Shown: one piece after another, positions 16,519-25,446 of the stretch | Layout: each line of letters starts with the position of its first letter | Position numbering within the stretch: the stretch's first letter is position 1 | Source: Methylosinus sp. LW4 | GTDB lineage: Bacteria > Pseudomonadota > Alphaproteobacteria > Rhizobiales > Beijerinckiaceae | NCBI RefSeq assembly: GCF_000379125.1 | Contig: NZ_KB900626.1 | Coordinates: forward strand, 738,878-802,877 | DNA length: 64,000 nucleotides | Direction: 5' to 3' | Position numbers and translations under genes: made by a program | The notes under the pieces: generated by a model | Told to the model about the DNA's origin: nothing | Databases searched by the model: none | Seen by the model: only the letters and a program-made list of their open reading frames with translations

Positions 16519-16909
16519 GGGCGAATCGGCAGGGTGAGCGGGCCCGGAGACTGAACCATAATTCTTGTTTTGTTCGCAATGGCGGCGTGTCTCGGGGGAG
16601 GGGAAGGCGAAGCTGGCGGCCCGGTTCGAATTTCCGTGAGCGCCAGGAGCGGCCATTCGTCTGGGCGTCGAGAAGGTCTGCCTTCCCTCGACTTCGCGGA
16701 CCTTCGCCGCGCCAGGATCGGTCAAATTTAGAAAATCTCACGCGCCGACCAAGCGATCACGATGCACTTGTTCGTTCTGCGGGCGATATCCGCGCGGAGC
16801 GGTCGAGGCCTCGCAAAGCGAAAACTGCACCCAGAACGTTGCGCCGCCGCCCAGGGTCATGCTTTCGTGAGAAGGAACCTCCAAGGACGCGTGTCCGAGC
16901 AGCCCTCTC
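16519..16909. other. Intergenic region upstream of the helicase
   Basis: About 390 bases between the helicase start and the HxlR gene end. Open frames here run through on both strands but look like translation of noncoding GC-rich DNA. An AT-rich patch (CAAATTTAGAAAATCTC, near 16723-16739) could hold the helicase promoter. Nothing else is seen. Confidence 0.4.
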
Positions 16910-17314
16910 TCATGCGCGAGCGGCTCCAGCCTTTTGCGCGGAGCCAAATTTCTCACGGGCCCCGACAATCGCTCGATGATGCGCCTCGGCCCAGCCGATC
17001 AGGGCCCTCAACGGTTCCAGGAAGGACGATCCCATTTCAGTCAGCGCATATTCGACCTGCGGGGGCGTCACGTCATGCACGGTGCGACTGACGAACCCGT
17101 CTTCCTCCAGTCGTCGCAACGTCCGCGACAGCACCTGTTTCGAGATATCGCCGATGGCGCGGTGCAGCGCATTGAACCGTTGCGGCATGTCGGCCAAATG
17201 AGCCAGCACCAGCAGGCTCCATCGGTCACCCACTCGGTCCACCACATCCCGCACCACGCAGGGCTGACTGAAATCCACGCCGTCGGGCGGCAACAATCCT
17301 CGCGATCCTGTCAT
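16910..17314 (-). CDS. HxlR-family transcriptional regulator
   Basis: A 134-residue winged-helix protein. The family core is seen as CVVRDVVDRVGDRWSLLVLA (residues about 19-38), RFNALHRAIGDISKQVLSRT (46-65), LRRLEEDGFVSR and YALTEMGSSFLEPLRAL. The family's N-terminal cysteine, which senses electrophiles or aldehydes in some members, is present. It is divergent from an NAD(P)-binding oxidoreductase operon, the usual arrangement for HxlR regulators controlling a neighbouring stress-response reductase. A 13-base palindrome in the shared upstream region is a candidate operator. Confidence 0.9.
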   Translation of the reverse strand: MTGSRGLLPPDGVDFSQPCVVRDVVDRVGDRWSLLVLAHLADMPQRFNALHRAIGDISKQVLSRTLRRLEEDGFVSRTVHDVTPPQVEYALTEMGSSFLEPLRALIGWAEAHHRAIVGAREKFGSAQKAGAARA

Positions 17315-17345
17315 CCGAGCCCTTTCCGCCGTAGATCACTTTGTC

Positions 17346-17358
17346 CTGACCTGGTCAG
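17346..17358. promoter_or_regulatory. Candidate HxlR operator
   Basis: CTGACCTGGTCAG is a perfect palindrome around a central T, followed by an AT-rich AATAATAT stretch, about 30 bases upstream of the HxlR start and 170 bases upstream of the divergent oxidoreductase. The assignment to HxlR rests on position. Confidence 0.45.
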
Positions 17359-17525
17359 AATAATATGCCTCCTTGCGAGCTCTGTCATCTATTTTTAGAC
17401 TAAGTGACAAATGCAGACCACGATCAGAGTTGGGACCTCCACCGCATATGCCTTTCCGTACGCATTGAAATTGCCCAGTCACCGGGCGAGGGCGGCGGAT
17501 TCGGCTCGAGAGCAAGGATATTTGC

Positions 17526-18182
17526 ATGACCACACAGAAGAAGATCATCGTCATCGGCGGCACCGGCTATGCTGGCTCGGCCATCGCGCGGGAGGGCGCG
17601 AAGCGCGGCCATACAGTGAGCTCGGTCAGCCGCTCGAACCCGGTCGAACGGATAGAGGGCGTCGCATATTTCACGTCGAACGTGGCCGATATCGGCTCGA
17701 CGATTGTCGGAGCCGATGTCGTCGTTGGCGCGCTATCGCCGCGAGGCGCCAACGTCGGCGCTCTCGCCAAAACCTATGGTCAGCTCGCGAGGCAAGTCGC
17801 CGATGCAGGCGCGCGTCTCATTCTGATCGGCGGCTTCTCGTGTCTGCGACGTACGCCCGGCGCTCCGCGCATGCTGGAGGTTGAGAGCTTTTCTTCCGAA
17901 ATTCCGGCCGAGATCGTCGCCGAAGCAAAGGAGAATCTCGATGTTCTGAACAACCTTCTCACCGACGCGACCGGCGTCGACTGGTTGTTCGTCTCTCCCG
18001 GTCTGGAATTCTCGGCCTGGACGCCGGGCGAGGATCTCGGCCATTATCGTATCGGCGATGAAGTTGCGCTTTTCGACGAGAACGGCAAATCGGCAATCAG
18101 CGGCATCGATTTTGCCCGCGCCGTGCTCGATGAGATCGAACGCCCGACACGCCATAGGGCGCAGATCGGCGTGGCCTATTAA
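17526..18182 (+). CDS. NAD(P)-binding oxidoreductase of the atypical SDR (YwnB-like) type
   Basis: A 218-residue Rossmann-fold protein. The dinucleotide-binding glycine motif IVIGGTGYAGSAIAREGA lies at residues 8-25, followed by the ADADVVVGAL-type region VGADVVVGALSPRG near 62-75, and an inner strand RLILIGGFSCLRR. The catalytic Tyr-x3-Lys of classical SDRs is not seen, as in NmrA/YwnB-like proteins. It is the first gene of a two-gene unit divergent from the HxlR regulator, with the FAD oxidoreductase starting six bases after its stop. A role in quinone or electrophile stress is an inference from that pairing. Confidence 0.85.
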   Translation: MTTQKKIIVIGGTGYAGSAIAREGAKRGHTVSSVSRSNPVERIEGVAYFTSNVADIGSTIVGADVVVGALSPRGANVGALAKTYGQLARQVADAGARLILIGGFSCLRRTPGAPRMLEVESFSSEIPAEIVAEAKENLDVLNNLLTDATGVDWLFVSPGLEFSAWTPGEDLGHYRIGDEVALFDENGKSAISGIDFARAVLDEIERPTRHRAQIGVAY

Positions 18183-18187
18183 CCGGC

Positions 18188-19318
18188 ATGAGCGCGACCC
18201 CCACACCCAACCTCATCGACACGCATGAGACTGTCGTCATTTTTGGCGGCGGCATCGCCGGAGCGACACTCGCGAAATCCCTCGTCAGAAACTTTTCGGT
18301 CATGCTGGTCGACCCTCGAGATTTCATCGAGGTTCCTATGGCGGCGACGCGTGTGATCGTTGATCCGGATTTGGCGGGGCCGGCAACGATCGCTTTCGCT
18401 GAAGCGCTGGTCGGTGTCCGTCATGTGCAAGGCCGCCTTGCGGAATGGACGCGAGACGGCGGACGCGTCGAGCTCGCGGATGGCGCACAGGCCGTGATCA
18501 GCGGAAATGTGACGGTCCTGGCCACAGGTAGTCGCCACGCCAATCCACTCATGCGCGCATCCGCGGGCACGATGGAGGAACGCCGGACGCTCTATCGCCG
18601 ATACAATGTGCGGATTATGGAGGCTGAAAAAATACTGATCGTCGGGGGCGGTCCCATAGGCGTCGAGATCGCCGGCGAGATCAGCGAGGCTTGGCCGGAG
18701 AAGTCCATCACGCTGATCGAACGGGGAGAACGTTTCCTCAAGGGCAGTTCCAAAGAACTGGCGTGTGAGGCAACGCGCATTCTCGAGGCGCGCGGGGTCA
18801 CCGTCATCACCGGCGAGAGCCTTACCTCGCAGCCATCCACCGATCCTTTCGCCGAGGGCGGCGCAGTGATGACCAACAAGGGCCGCGTCATTGATTATGC
18901 CCTCTTGATCTGGGCGACAGGAGGACAGCCGGAGACCGCATTTATGAGGGAGCATTATGCCGCGCTCCTCGATGAGGCGGGCCGGCTCAGGGTCGATCCG
19001 CAGTTGCGGGTCAAGGGCCTGACCAATGTGTTCGCGGTAGGCGACATCAACGATGTGGCGGAGAACAAGATGGCGGTGCACATCCTCGGCCAGGCCAAGA
19101 CCGCTGAAACCAATATCAGAGCAATCCTGACAGGCCGCGGCGCGCTGGCCGCCTATAAAGCCAAGACGGGCAACCCGATGATGCTGCTGGCATTGGGGAG
19201 ACAGACCGGCGTGTCGCATCTGCCGATCTTTGGCGTAGTCAAGGCCGGCTGGCTGAACCGCATGATCAAGACCCGCGATATGCTCGTGCCCCGCTTTCGC
19301 AAAGCTTTTGGGCTATAG
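18188..19318 (+). CDS. FAD-dependent pyridine-nucleotide oxidoreductase (AIF/NDH-2-like)
   Basis: A 376-residue flavoprotein. The FAD-binding motif VVIFGGGIAGATLAKSL is near residues 16-32, the NAD(P)-binding motif ILIVGGGPIGVEIAGE near 155-170, and the second FAD motif TNVFAVGDINDVAENKMA near 280-297. No redox-active CxxxxC is present, so it is closer to AIF/FSP1 or type II NADH dehydrogenase than to disulfide reductases. No obvious membrane anchor is seen. It is adjacent to the NAD(P)-binding protein at 17526 and probably expressed with it under HxlR control. Confidence 0.87.
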   Translation: MSATPTPNLIDTHETVVIFGGGIAGATLAKSLVRNFSVMLVDPRDFIEVPMAATRVIVDPDLAGPATIAFAEALVGVRHVQGRLAEWTRDGGRVELADGAQAVISGNVTVLATGSRHANPLMRASAGTMEERRTLYRRYNVRIMEAEKILIVGGGPIGVEIAGEISEAWPEKSITLIERGERFLKGSSKELACEATRILEARGVTVITGESLTSQPSTDPFAEGGAVMTNKGRVIDYALLIWATGGQPETAFMREHYAALLDEAGRLRVDPQLRVKGLTNVFAVGDINDVAENKMAVHILGQAKTAETNIRAILTGRGALAAYKAKTGNPMMLLALGRQTGVSHLPIFGVVKAGWLNRMIKTRDMLVPRFRKAFGL

Positions 19319-19709
19319 GATCCATACCGATTCCAGCTTCGCCTATGTGCAGTAAGGATGTCCATGCCTTGAAAGTTCATGCTCACGAAGCTCGAACCTC
19401 GTGGCTCTCACATACCGACGTCGAGTCGTCGATGAATTTTGCGAAGCAAACCGGTGCGAATCGGCTCGACACCTTGTCACCGCGACCGAAAAATCTCATC
19501 CAGATTGCCGCGCCATACGCTGTCGAAGCTCGGAGTTCGGCTCTGGAATGCTTCGTCGCGTCGCTCCTCGCGCCGATGACGCCGCATTCGAATGCCTCAT
19601 CCCAGCCGCGCCAGAAGAGCTGTCGCTCTGCGTGCCCTGTGGGATTCGCCACAAACACGGCCGGCCGTCGGGTTTATGTCGAATGGACGTTGATCCACGG
19701 GAGGCGAAA
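19319..19709. other. Intergenic region upstream of the calpain-like gene
   Basis: About 390 bases. The plus-strand frame of the calpain gene is open through here but is not protein-like. On the minus strand a GTG-started frame (19383-19658) contains NPTGHAERQLFWRGWDEA, which resembles the short motif of ribosome modulation factor-like proteins (NP...W-x-GW), but it lacks an upstream part and a convincing start, so it is at most a remnant. Confidence 0.35.
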
Positions 19710-20966
19710 ATGGCTCATCACAAGGACGGACTTCTGACCATTCCGGCAAGCGCCCAGATCGTCGCTTGCGGAAATCCGAGCACGCCGGCTTGGAATGACT
19801 TCCATCACCGCACGTTCAAGGACCTCTTTCCGTCGCCGCCGAGCGCCTATGACGTTCGGCAGGGCGGAATCGGCGACTGCTGGCTGCTCTCCGCGCTCAT
19901 CTCCATCCTCGAATTGCCGAATGGACCCGACTTGATCGAGCGGTCCATGAAGGACGTCGGATTGGGATCGGTGGTCGTGCGGCTATACAAAGGAGGGGTT
20001 CCTCACTACGTCAAAATTTCGAAAAGCGTCGTTTCCGGCCTCGGCGCGCATAGTTTCGTCTGGGTCAAGCTCATCGAAAAAGCCGCCGCGGCGCTGCACG
20101 GAAGCTCGAGCTACGAAAATCTCGGAAAAGGCGGCGTCAACGCCGACAAGGCGTTCGGCATGCTGCTCGGCGCGCAGGCCACGGCCATCCTGAACAACGC
20201 CGACGTCGACGACGTCGCCTTCTTGAACACGAAAGGCGAGGCGTGCCTGATGGCCTGTTTCGCGAATAGCAAGCCCGACATCAAGGCCAAGATCGAGACG
20301 ATGGTTTTCGAAGACGACGCCACTCTCTTCAACCACTGGACAAATTGGTGGACGCAGACTCGCTTCGGCAATTGGTACGCCAACGACTACAGCCTGCATC
20401 GTCAATACAAATATGAGCATTTCGAAGAGTTCTTGAAGAAGAGCGGCCTTCACGCGGGAACGAGAGACCAGATATTGTCCTGGGCGGCAAAAAACTCCAT
20501 CCTTCCCGGCAAACGGTCCAGCGGCGTCTATTCCCGCAAACAATTGGAGGTGTTCTACGCGATCAGAAATTTGTGCCTGCCGAAAGGCGATCCTTCCAAG
20601 CGCGATCCGATCGTGGCCGAGACGAAGCCTTTCGGCAAATCGATCATGACCAAAAATCTCGGCACGGCGGGAGAAGGCATCGCCTCCATGGGACTCGTGC
20701 GCGACCATTGCTACGCGGTGCTGGGCGTCGAGGAAACGCATGAGCACGGCGTCGACCTCTGCTGGATCAAGCTGCACAACCCCCACAATATGAACGGCGT
20801 CAAATACGAACGCGGCGTCCATGCGAGCGGGCTCAAGGCCGGGAAGCGATATTTGCGCCCCGTCCCCTGCGCCCAGCCGCGCTTTGTGTTGGAGCTCGGC
20901 GATTTCACCAAAAACTTCGAGACAGTGACGCATGGGTCGACGAAATTGATCGTCGGCGAGGAGTGA
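19710..20966 (+). CDS. Calpain-like (family C2) cysteine protease
   Basis: A 418-residue protein with the calpain catalytic layout: cysteine in VRQGGIGDCWLLSAL near residue 56, histidine in VRDHCYAVLGVEE near 332 and asparagine in WIKLHNPHN near 355. Family members hydrolyse proteins, often in a Ca2+-dependent way in eukaryotes; bacterial members are scattered and poorly studied. The frame is open 103 codons further upstream, but ATG 19710 has a strong GGGAGG Shine-Dalgarno and the protease domain starts soon after, so this start is used. No signal peptide is seen, so the protein may act in the cytoplasm or be exported by a specialised system. No inhibitor or substrate gene is obvious nearby, though the DUF4274-like gene follows. 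Confidence 0.88.
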   Translation: MAHHKDGLLTIPASAQIVACGNPSTPAWNDFHHRTFKDLFPSPPSAYDVRQGGIGDCWLLSALISILELPNGPDLIERSMKDVGLGSVVVRLYKGGVPHYVKISKSVVSGLGAHSFVWVKLIEKAAAALHGSSSYENLGKGGVNADKAFGMLLGAQATAILNNADVDDVAFLNTKGEACLMACFANSKPDIKAKIETMVFEDDATLFNHWTNWWTQTRFGNWYANDYSLHRQYKYEHFEEFLKKSGLHAGTRDQILSWAAKNSILPGKRSSGVYSRKQLEVFYAIRNLCLPKGDPSKRDPIVAETKPFGKSIMTKNLGTAGEGIASMGLVRDHCYAVLGVEETHEHGVDLCWIKLHNPHNMNGVKYERGVHASGLKAGKRYLRPVPCAQPRFVLELGDFTKNFETVTHGSTKLIVGEE

Positions 20967-21336
20967 AGCTTTCGCGGAACGGGGTCGCAATCCCGCCCAT
21001 CTGCTGCGCCGGGGCGGCGAACGATTCGGTCGACCTCGCGCTTCGATAAAGCGTCGACCGATGGTTTTCCGGGCCCTCGCGATGCAAGAGATTGCAGAAA
21101 CCAGTCGGTTTCGCCCGCTCGGCATTGCATTTGGAAGGGTCGCGTCGGGTCGAAATTTCACGTTCGCCTATGGGGCGGATGCGCCAGGAACGGACATTCG
21201 CTGGCAAAGCTTGATCGCTCATGCGTAGTATTGGTCACGCCCGGATTGTCGGCCTACCGTCTCTTCCTATTCAGCCACTCTACGAACCGGGATCTTGTCT
21301 CGAGGTTGGGAAACGGACAAACCGACGGGAGCACGC
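20967..21336. other. Intergenic region, no gene seen
   Basis: About 370 bases between the calpain-like gene and the DUF4274-like gene. A pair of GTCGAC sites flanks a short segment near 21030-21060; no open frame is convincing. GC falls towards the downstream gene. Confidence 0.4.
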
Positions 21337-22092
21337 ATGTCAAATTTTGAAGATTATGAAAAAGAGCAGAAAGCCATGATTTCGTGGCTACAACGCCGTT
21401 CGCCGGACGTGTGGCACGTTGTTGCAGGGCATCTTAATTGGGATTTCGCCATCGATGTTCTCGAATGGATCGTGTCCCAACCTCAATGTGATTTGGCTAC
21501 AGCGGCGCTTCTATTTTGGACTGGAGATCCAGAACAGTGGCTTAAATATCAGACAAAAGACACAATTCCTGATTTTGCTATTGAATACTTCAATATATCT
21601 GCACTCATAGTGAACCGAGCTAAATCTGGGCTCTATAATCGACAAGAGCTGGCTTTCGCAGGTGATCCTTGCAACATGATTGGAGGAGTCGACTATCATC
21701 TGAAATTCAGTGTGGAGAAGGCGCAGCGCCGCTTCAAAGAAAAATGTTCAGGATCATTCCCGTGGGAACTTCCAATTGTTTTGACACCGCCGATTCCGGG
21801 TCGCGCACCTTTGATGTCCTCTGAGGAAGACCCTGAGCAAGGTGCCGAGATTCAAGCCCTTCTTGCCGCACTAGGCACGTACGTCTCCACGGAACCAACA
21901 CCGCCGCGACCGCAAAAATTTCAGATCGGCGAGCGCGTGACCAACATATGGTATCAAGCAAACAAAATTTATAATGGCACTGGGACAATACTCAATGTGA
22001 ACGACGGCGTATCCAAAGTATTGTATTTGGTGCTGCTGGATAATGGCACAGAGGTTGTATTGACAGATAACCTAATGGAAAAAGTAACTTAA
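21337..22092 (+). CDS. DUF4274-like protein
   Basis: A 251-residue protein. ATG 21337 follows a GGGAG Shine-Dalgarno; the frame is open 14 codons further. The N-terminal half (HVVAGHLNWDFAIDVLEWIV, SQPQCDLATAALLFWTGDPE) matches the N-W-D ... C-D-x-x-T-A-x-x-x-F-W pattern I recall for DUF4274. The C-terminal about 60 residues (FQIGERVTNIWYQANKIYNG, then GTILNVNDG) look like a small SH3/KOW-like beta-barrel. Composition is AT-richer than the calpain gene before it. Function is unknown. Confidence 0.7.
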   Translation: MSNFEDYEKEQKAMISWLQRRSPDVWHVVAGHLNWDFAIDVLEWIVSQPQCDLATAALLFWTGDPEQWLKYQTKDTIPDFAIEYFNISALIVNRAKSGLYNRQELAFAGDPCNMIGGVDYHLKFSVEKAQRRFKEKCSGSFPWELPIVLTPPIPGRAPLMSSEEDPEQGAEIQALLAALGTYVSTEPTPPRPQKFQIGERVTNIWYQANKIYNGTGTILNVNDGVSKVLYLVLLDNGTEVVLTDNLMEKVT

Positions 22093-22296
22093 GCACGATT
22101 ATGGCTCTGGCCGACACATGCGAGCTTGAGAGCTATGTCACGTTATAGCTCGGGCCGCAGGGATGGGAACGTCGCTATGGGTCATAGTTTCACGCTCGCC
22201 GTCCTGAACGGGGAGGTCGCGCCACGGGCCGACCTTCGCCCGATGCCTCGAAGGCGACTTTCAGTTCGGCTCGCACGGCGCAGACTGTTGCGAAGA

Positions 22297-22980
22297 TCAA
22301 AAATTAGGAAACACAAACAAAGGTCTATCATCGCTTCTCAGGCGCGGGCGCCAATCTGGAGGCAACTGCATTTCTATCCACGCCTGCTGAAAGACACGCC
22401 GATTGGATTCGAGCGCGCCCGGAGGAATGTGTGGCGTGTTTGCGTCGAACACGATAACATCCCAAGGTTTCTGGTTTACGGTGCATCCATTCTTCTGCGA
22501 TAGACTTAGCAGCTCGGTCTTATAAGTGCGGCCATCGTCGATCCTGTGTGAATCGAGAATAGATTCCATATCTTCTTTATCTGTCAAATCGATAAAAGTT
22601 GCTGCTGCGCTGGAAACGCAGAGCAATCGCAAACAAATAATTCGCTCTTCTCTAAGCCACTCTGAGGCACCCACTATATCCGAGTGCAGTTTTGTATCGA
22701 GGCCGTCAAATGTTGATTGACCAATTCCGACTCGCGACGAAATAATACCGATTCTGTTATTGTCGATGATGGTCGCTCCCCAACGTATAAAACTATTTGC
22801 TGCGCCACTGACAAATTTTGCAAATGGGCGGATTGGTTCTGCGACGCCGTTTTGCCACCAACTATCGTAAGATTCGCGCCGATCGCTGGAAGCGTAAGAA
22901 GCCACGGCTTTTCGTTGTTCTTCAGTCAACGAGCCGAGAATACGGGGCGGGATGCCATTCAATGTCAGAAGCGCAATCAT
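22297..22980 (-). CDS. Hypothetical protein with possible 2OG-Fe(II) oxygenase-like fold
   Basis: A 227-residue AT-rich protein with no close family that I recognise. LDTKLHSDIVG near residue 95 contains an H-x-D pair, and WDVIVFDANTPHIPPGALES near 172-191 places a distal histidine before RRVFQQAWI, where the arginine that binds 2-oxoglutarate would sit. H-x-D...H...R is the pattern of Fe(II)/2-oxoglutarate dioxygenases, so a cupin-like fold is plausible but not proven. The ATG at 22978-22980 has only a weak ribosome site. It lies just upstream of the integrase on the same strand, with 79 bases between them, as typical island cargo. Confidence 0.55.
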   Translation of the reverse strand: MIALLTLNGIPPRILGSLTEEQRKAVASYASSDRRESYDSWWQNGVAEPIRPFAKFVSGAANSFIRWGATIIDNNRIGIISSRVGIGQSTFDGLDTKLHSDIVGASEWLREERIICLRLLCVSSAAATFIDLTDKEDMESILDSHRIDDGRTYKTELLSLSQKNGCTVNQKPWDVIVFDANTPHIPPGALESNRRVFQQAWIEMQLPPDWRPRLRSDDRPLFVFPNF

Positions 22981-23059
22981 ATTTCATCATACATGAATTT
23001 ATCGGTCGTACTCTTCGGGAGTCCAGCTCGATCTTAGCCGTGACAATGACCGCTTCGGG

Positions 23060-25228
23060 TCACGAGCGGTCCGGTGCTCCCTTCGTTTTTCTCGCCCGCC
23101 TGCGTCCCGGACCCGCGCCATCCGTCCCCCTCCGCTTCCGCGAGAATGGCGGCCGCAGCTTGTCCTGCACCCATGGCAGCAGGCGGATCGGGTGAGGCTG
23201 TAGATGCGCCGTCACGATCGGAATCTTCATGATGCTCGGCAGCATGTTGGCGAGCGCGATCGCGTCGCAGTAGATTTCCTCGGTCGGGGTGGCGCCCGAA
23301 TGCCCCATGATGTCGCTCCGAATCTCGCTATGAATCCCCTTCTGCTTCAATGAATTGCCGAAAGATTTGCGCATCGAATGGATGACCTTCTTGCGCTCCT
23401 TGGCGTCGGGAATGGCTTGGTGCAGCCCGTCGATCAGCTCGTCATAGAGCCGATCGCCCAGAGGTGACGAGGATGTCGGCGATTTGAGATCGGGGAAGAC
23501 CATCTCATAGCCGAGTGCTCTCACGGCCGCGACATAATCGAGAAAGCCGAGGCGGATGAGCTCCGGGTGCAGAACGACCGAGCGTTCGGAATACAGATTT
23601 TTGATGCGCCGAATTTCGCTCGTTCTGATCTTTATATAGTGGAGGCGTTGTAACTTGCCGTCGATCACCGTGTCGACGTAGGCCACGTCACGGACGGAGA
23701 GGCCGCAGATCTCCTCGCGCCGCGCTCCGGTGTAGTGGAGCATGAGCGTCGCGAAATACAGCGCGCGGTGAAAGACGTGCGGGCCTGGGATCAATATCTC
23801 GTCGTCTTTCCAACCGGCGCAGCCGATAAAGAAGGCGAGGCGGAAGATGGCGCCGGCGTCGGCTTCGGTCAGGAGTCCACGCTTCTTGCGCCCGCGTTCC
23901 GTGGACTTGCGACGCATCAGCGTCATGTCGATGTCCCGGTCGAGCTTGTGGCCGCGGCTTCGAATATGGGCGAGGACTTGGCCCAGAAATGAAAAATGCC
24001 GATTGACGGTTCCGGCGACCAAGCCGCGCTCCGATGGCGGCTTGGCCGCGCCGATCGCGCGAAGCTGGTCGAGCGTCCTGTGATTGTCTCGCGGGCTGCG
24101 GCCGTAGCTCTTGGCGACAGCGCCGAAGAGGTCGTCGAGATCGCCCAGGTGCTTCTGGTGGATGTCTTCGAACTCGACGACGCCCTGCTCGAGGAGGAGC
24201 CTCGCGAAAAGCCGCGAAATCTGACGCACCTGACGCTGGGATTTCGTGTCCCAGGCCTTGGCGTCCGCATTCTTCTGGATGACCCCCTCGGCGAGCACGA
24301 CGAATGGATGCTCGTCGAGCGACAACGGCTTCGTTCGCGCCGCCTTGGCGGGACTCGGCGTGGGCGCGGGGTCGGCAGACGGCGGCGCATGTTCGTTTCG
24401 GGCGCCTTCGACCGTCGCGGTCGCTTCTCGAGGGACGACAATCGGGGATGAGGCGAGGGGCGCAACGACGGGCCTCGTCTCGGCGTGACCGACCGAGTCG
24501 TGGGGCGCCTTGGCGTGATCCTTCAGAATGTCGGCGATGGTCTTCTCGATCTCGACGCGCACGCCGTCATGCCGGCGCTCCGACTGAAAATTCGCCTCGG
24601 CGAAGGCCCGGTAGACCGTCTCCTGCGCGAGCGCGAGATTCATCGGATTGGGCTCGCCGCCGACCTCCGCGACGAGCGTCGCGAGCCGCTCCTGCTTTTC
24701 GGCGGAGACGTTTTGGCGCTGCATGAGATCGAGCATGAAGGCGATCTCGGCGATCTCGTCCGGCCTCATGCCCTGCGCCGCCATTTGCGCGGCGGAGCGC
24801 TCGTCGACGGCGGCGGCGCGTCCGCGCGTCTCGAGCAGGCGATAGACGTGCCCCATCACGCGCTCGCTGCGGCGGCTTTTCTCGGGATCGAAATCGTTCT
24901 CCGTGCGTTCGCGCGCCGCCACGGCCTCGAGCTTGTCGAGGTGCTGCGTGAAGACGATGCGGAACACCTTCTGAATTTGCTGCTGTGAGAGGCGACTGGT
25001 CATGGCGGCCGGAAAGAAACAACGATCGGCGAGCGCGGAAATCTGGCCGGCGAGGAAGCGCGCTCTCCCGGGGTTGCTGGTGCGCAGGCCGAGAATCAGC
25101 GTCGCAGAATTTCTCGATTCGGCAAGCGCCGATGGCAGTCGCCGCCGCCAATAATAGAACGCTCCGCGACGCACGACATGGGGTATGGCGGGCACGAAAA
25201 TCTCCGTGGTGTACCAGCCATGTGTCAC
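23060..25228 (-). CDS. Tyrosine-recombinase integrase of the genomic island
   Basis: A 722-residue site-specific recombinase. The N-terminus (IPHVVRRGAFYYWRRRLPSA) is the DUF6538 type found in proteobacterial integrases, followed by a long helical/Pro-Ala linker. The catalytic domain carries arginine in YTGARREEICGL near 503, the H-x-x-R box in VIHSMRKSFGN near 617, histidine in DIMGHSGA near 641 and the tyrosine nucleophile in TEEIYCDAI near 651. The GTG start lies 65 bases from the 3' end of tRNA-Gln on the same strand, the normal place for an integrase using the tRNA 3' end as attachment site. It marks the right edge of the accessory region. Confidence 0.93.
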   Translation of the reverse strand: MTHGWYTTEIFVPAIPHVVRRGAFYYWRRRLPSALAESRNSATLILGLRTSNPGRARFLAGQISALADRCFFPAAMTSRLSQQQIQKVFRIVFTQHLDKLEAVAARERTENDFDPEKSRRSERVMGHVYRLLETRGRAAAVDERSAAQMAAQGMRPDEIAEIAFMLDLMQRQNVSAEKQERLATLVAEVGGEPNPMNLALAQETVYRAFAEANFQSERRHDGVRVEIEKTIADILKDHAKAPHDSVGHAETRPVVAPLASSPIVVPREATATVEGARNEHAPPSADPAPTPSPAKAARTKPLSLDEHPFVVLAEGVIQKNADAKAWDTKSQRQVRQISRLFARLLLEQGVVEFEDIHQKHLGDLDDLFGAVAKSYGRSPRDNHRTLDQLRAIGAAKPPSERGLVAGTVNRHFSFLGQVLAHIRSRGHKLDRDIDMTLMRRKSTERGRKKRGLLTEADAGAIFRLAFFIGCAGWKDDEILIPGPHVFHRALYFATLMLHYTGARREEICGLSVRDVAYVDTVIDGKLQRLHYIKIRTSEIRRIKNLYSERSVVLHPELIRLGFLDYVAAVRALGYEMVFPDLKSPTSSSPLGDRLYDELIDGLHQAIPDAKERKKVIHSMRKSFGNSLKQKGIHSEIRSDIMGHSGATPTEEIYCDAIALANMLPSIMKIPIVTAHLQPHPIRLLPWVQDKLRPPFSRKRRGTDGAGPGRRRARKTKGAPDRS

Positions 25229-25292
25229 ACGGATGTGGAAACGCGCCCCAGCTGAGGCGACTTTCTAGCGATTCCAATGATTTGCGGAATTC

Positions 25293-25367
25293 TGGCTGGG
25301 GCGGGAGGATTCGAACCTCCGTATGGCGGAATCAAAATCCGCTGCCTTACCACTTGGCGACGCCCCA
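25293..25367 (-). tRNA. tRNA-Gln (anticodon TTG)
   Basis: The minus strand reads TGGGGCGTCGCCAAGTGGTA and onward to CGCCCCAGCCA, 75 nt including encoded CCA. The acceptor stem TGGGGCG/CGCCCCA is complete; the anticodon stem GCGGA/TCCGC holds loop TTTTGAT with anticodon TTG; the T arm is CGGAGGTTCGAATCCTCCC in part. It is intact, as expected if integration restored the 3' end. Confidence 0.95.
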
Positions 25368-25446
25368 ATGCGCCGACCGGCCGAGTCGCCGGGCGGCGGC
25401 TATCCCATAATGCCCCGGCGTCGCCTCCGCAACCGTCTCGCGCGCT

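Noticed and set aside
19383..19658. Ribosome modulation factor-like gene on the minus strand
   Set aside because: The motif NPTGHAERQLFWRGWDEA is suggestive, but a stop codon lies just upstream, the N-terminal part is missing and there is no ribosome site.
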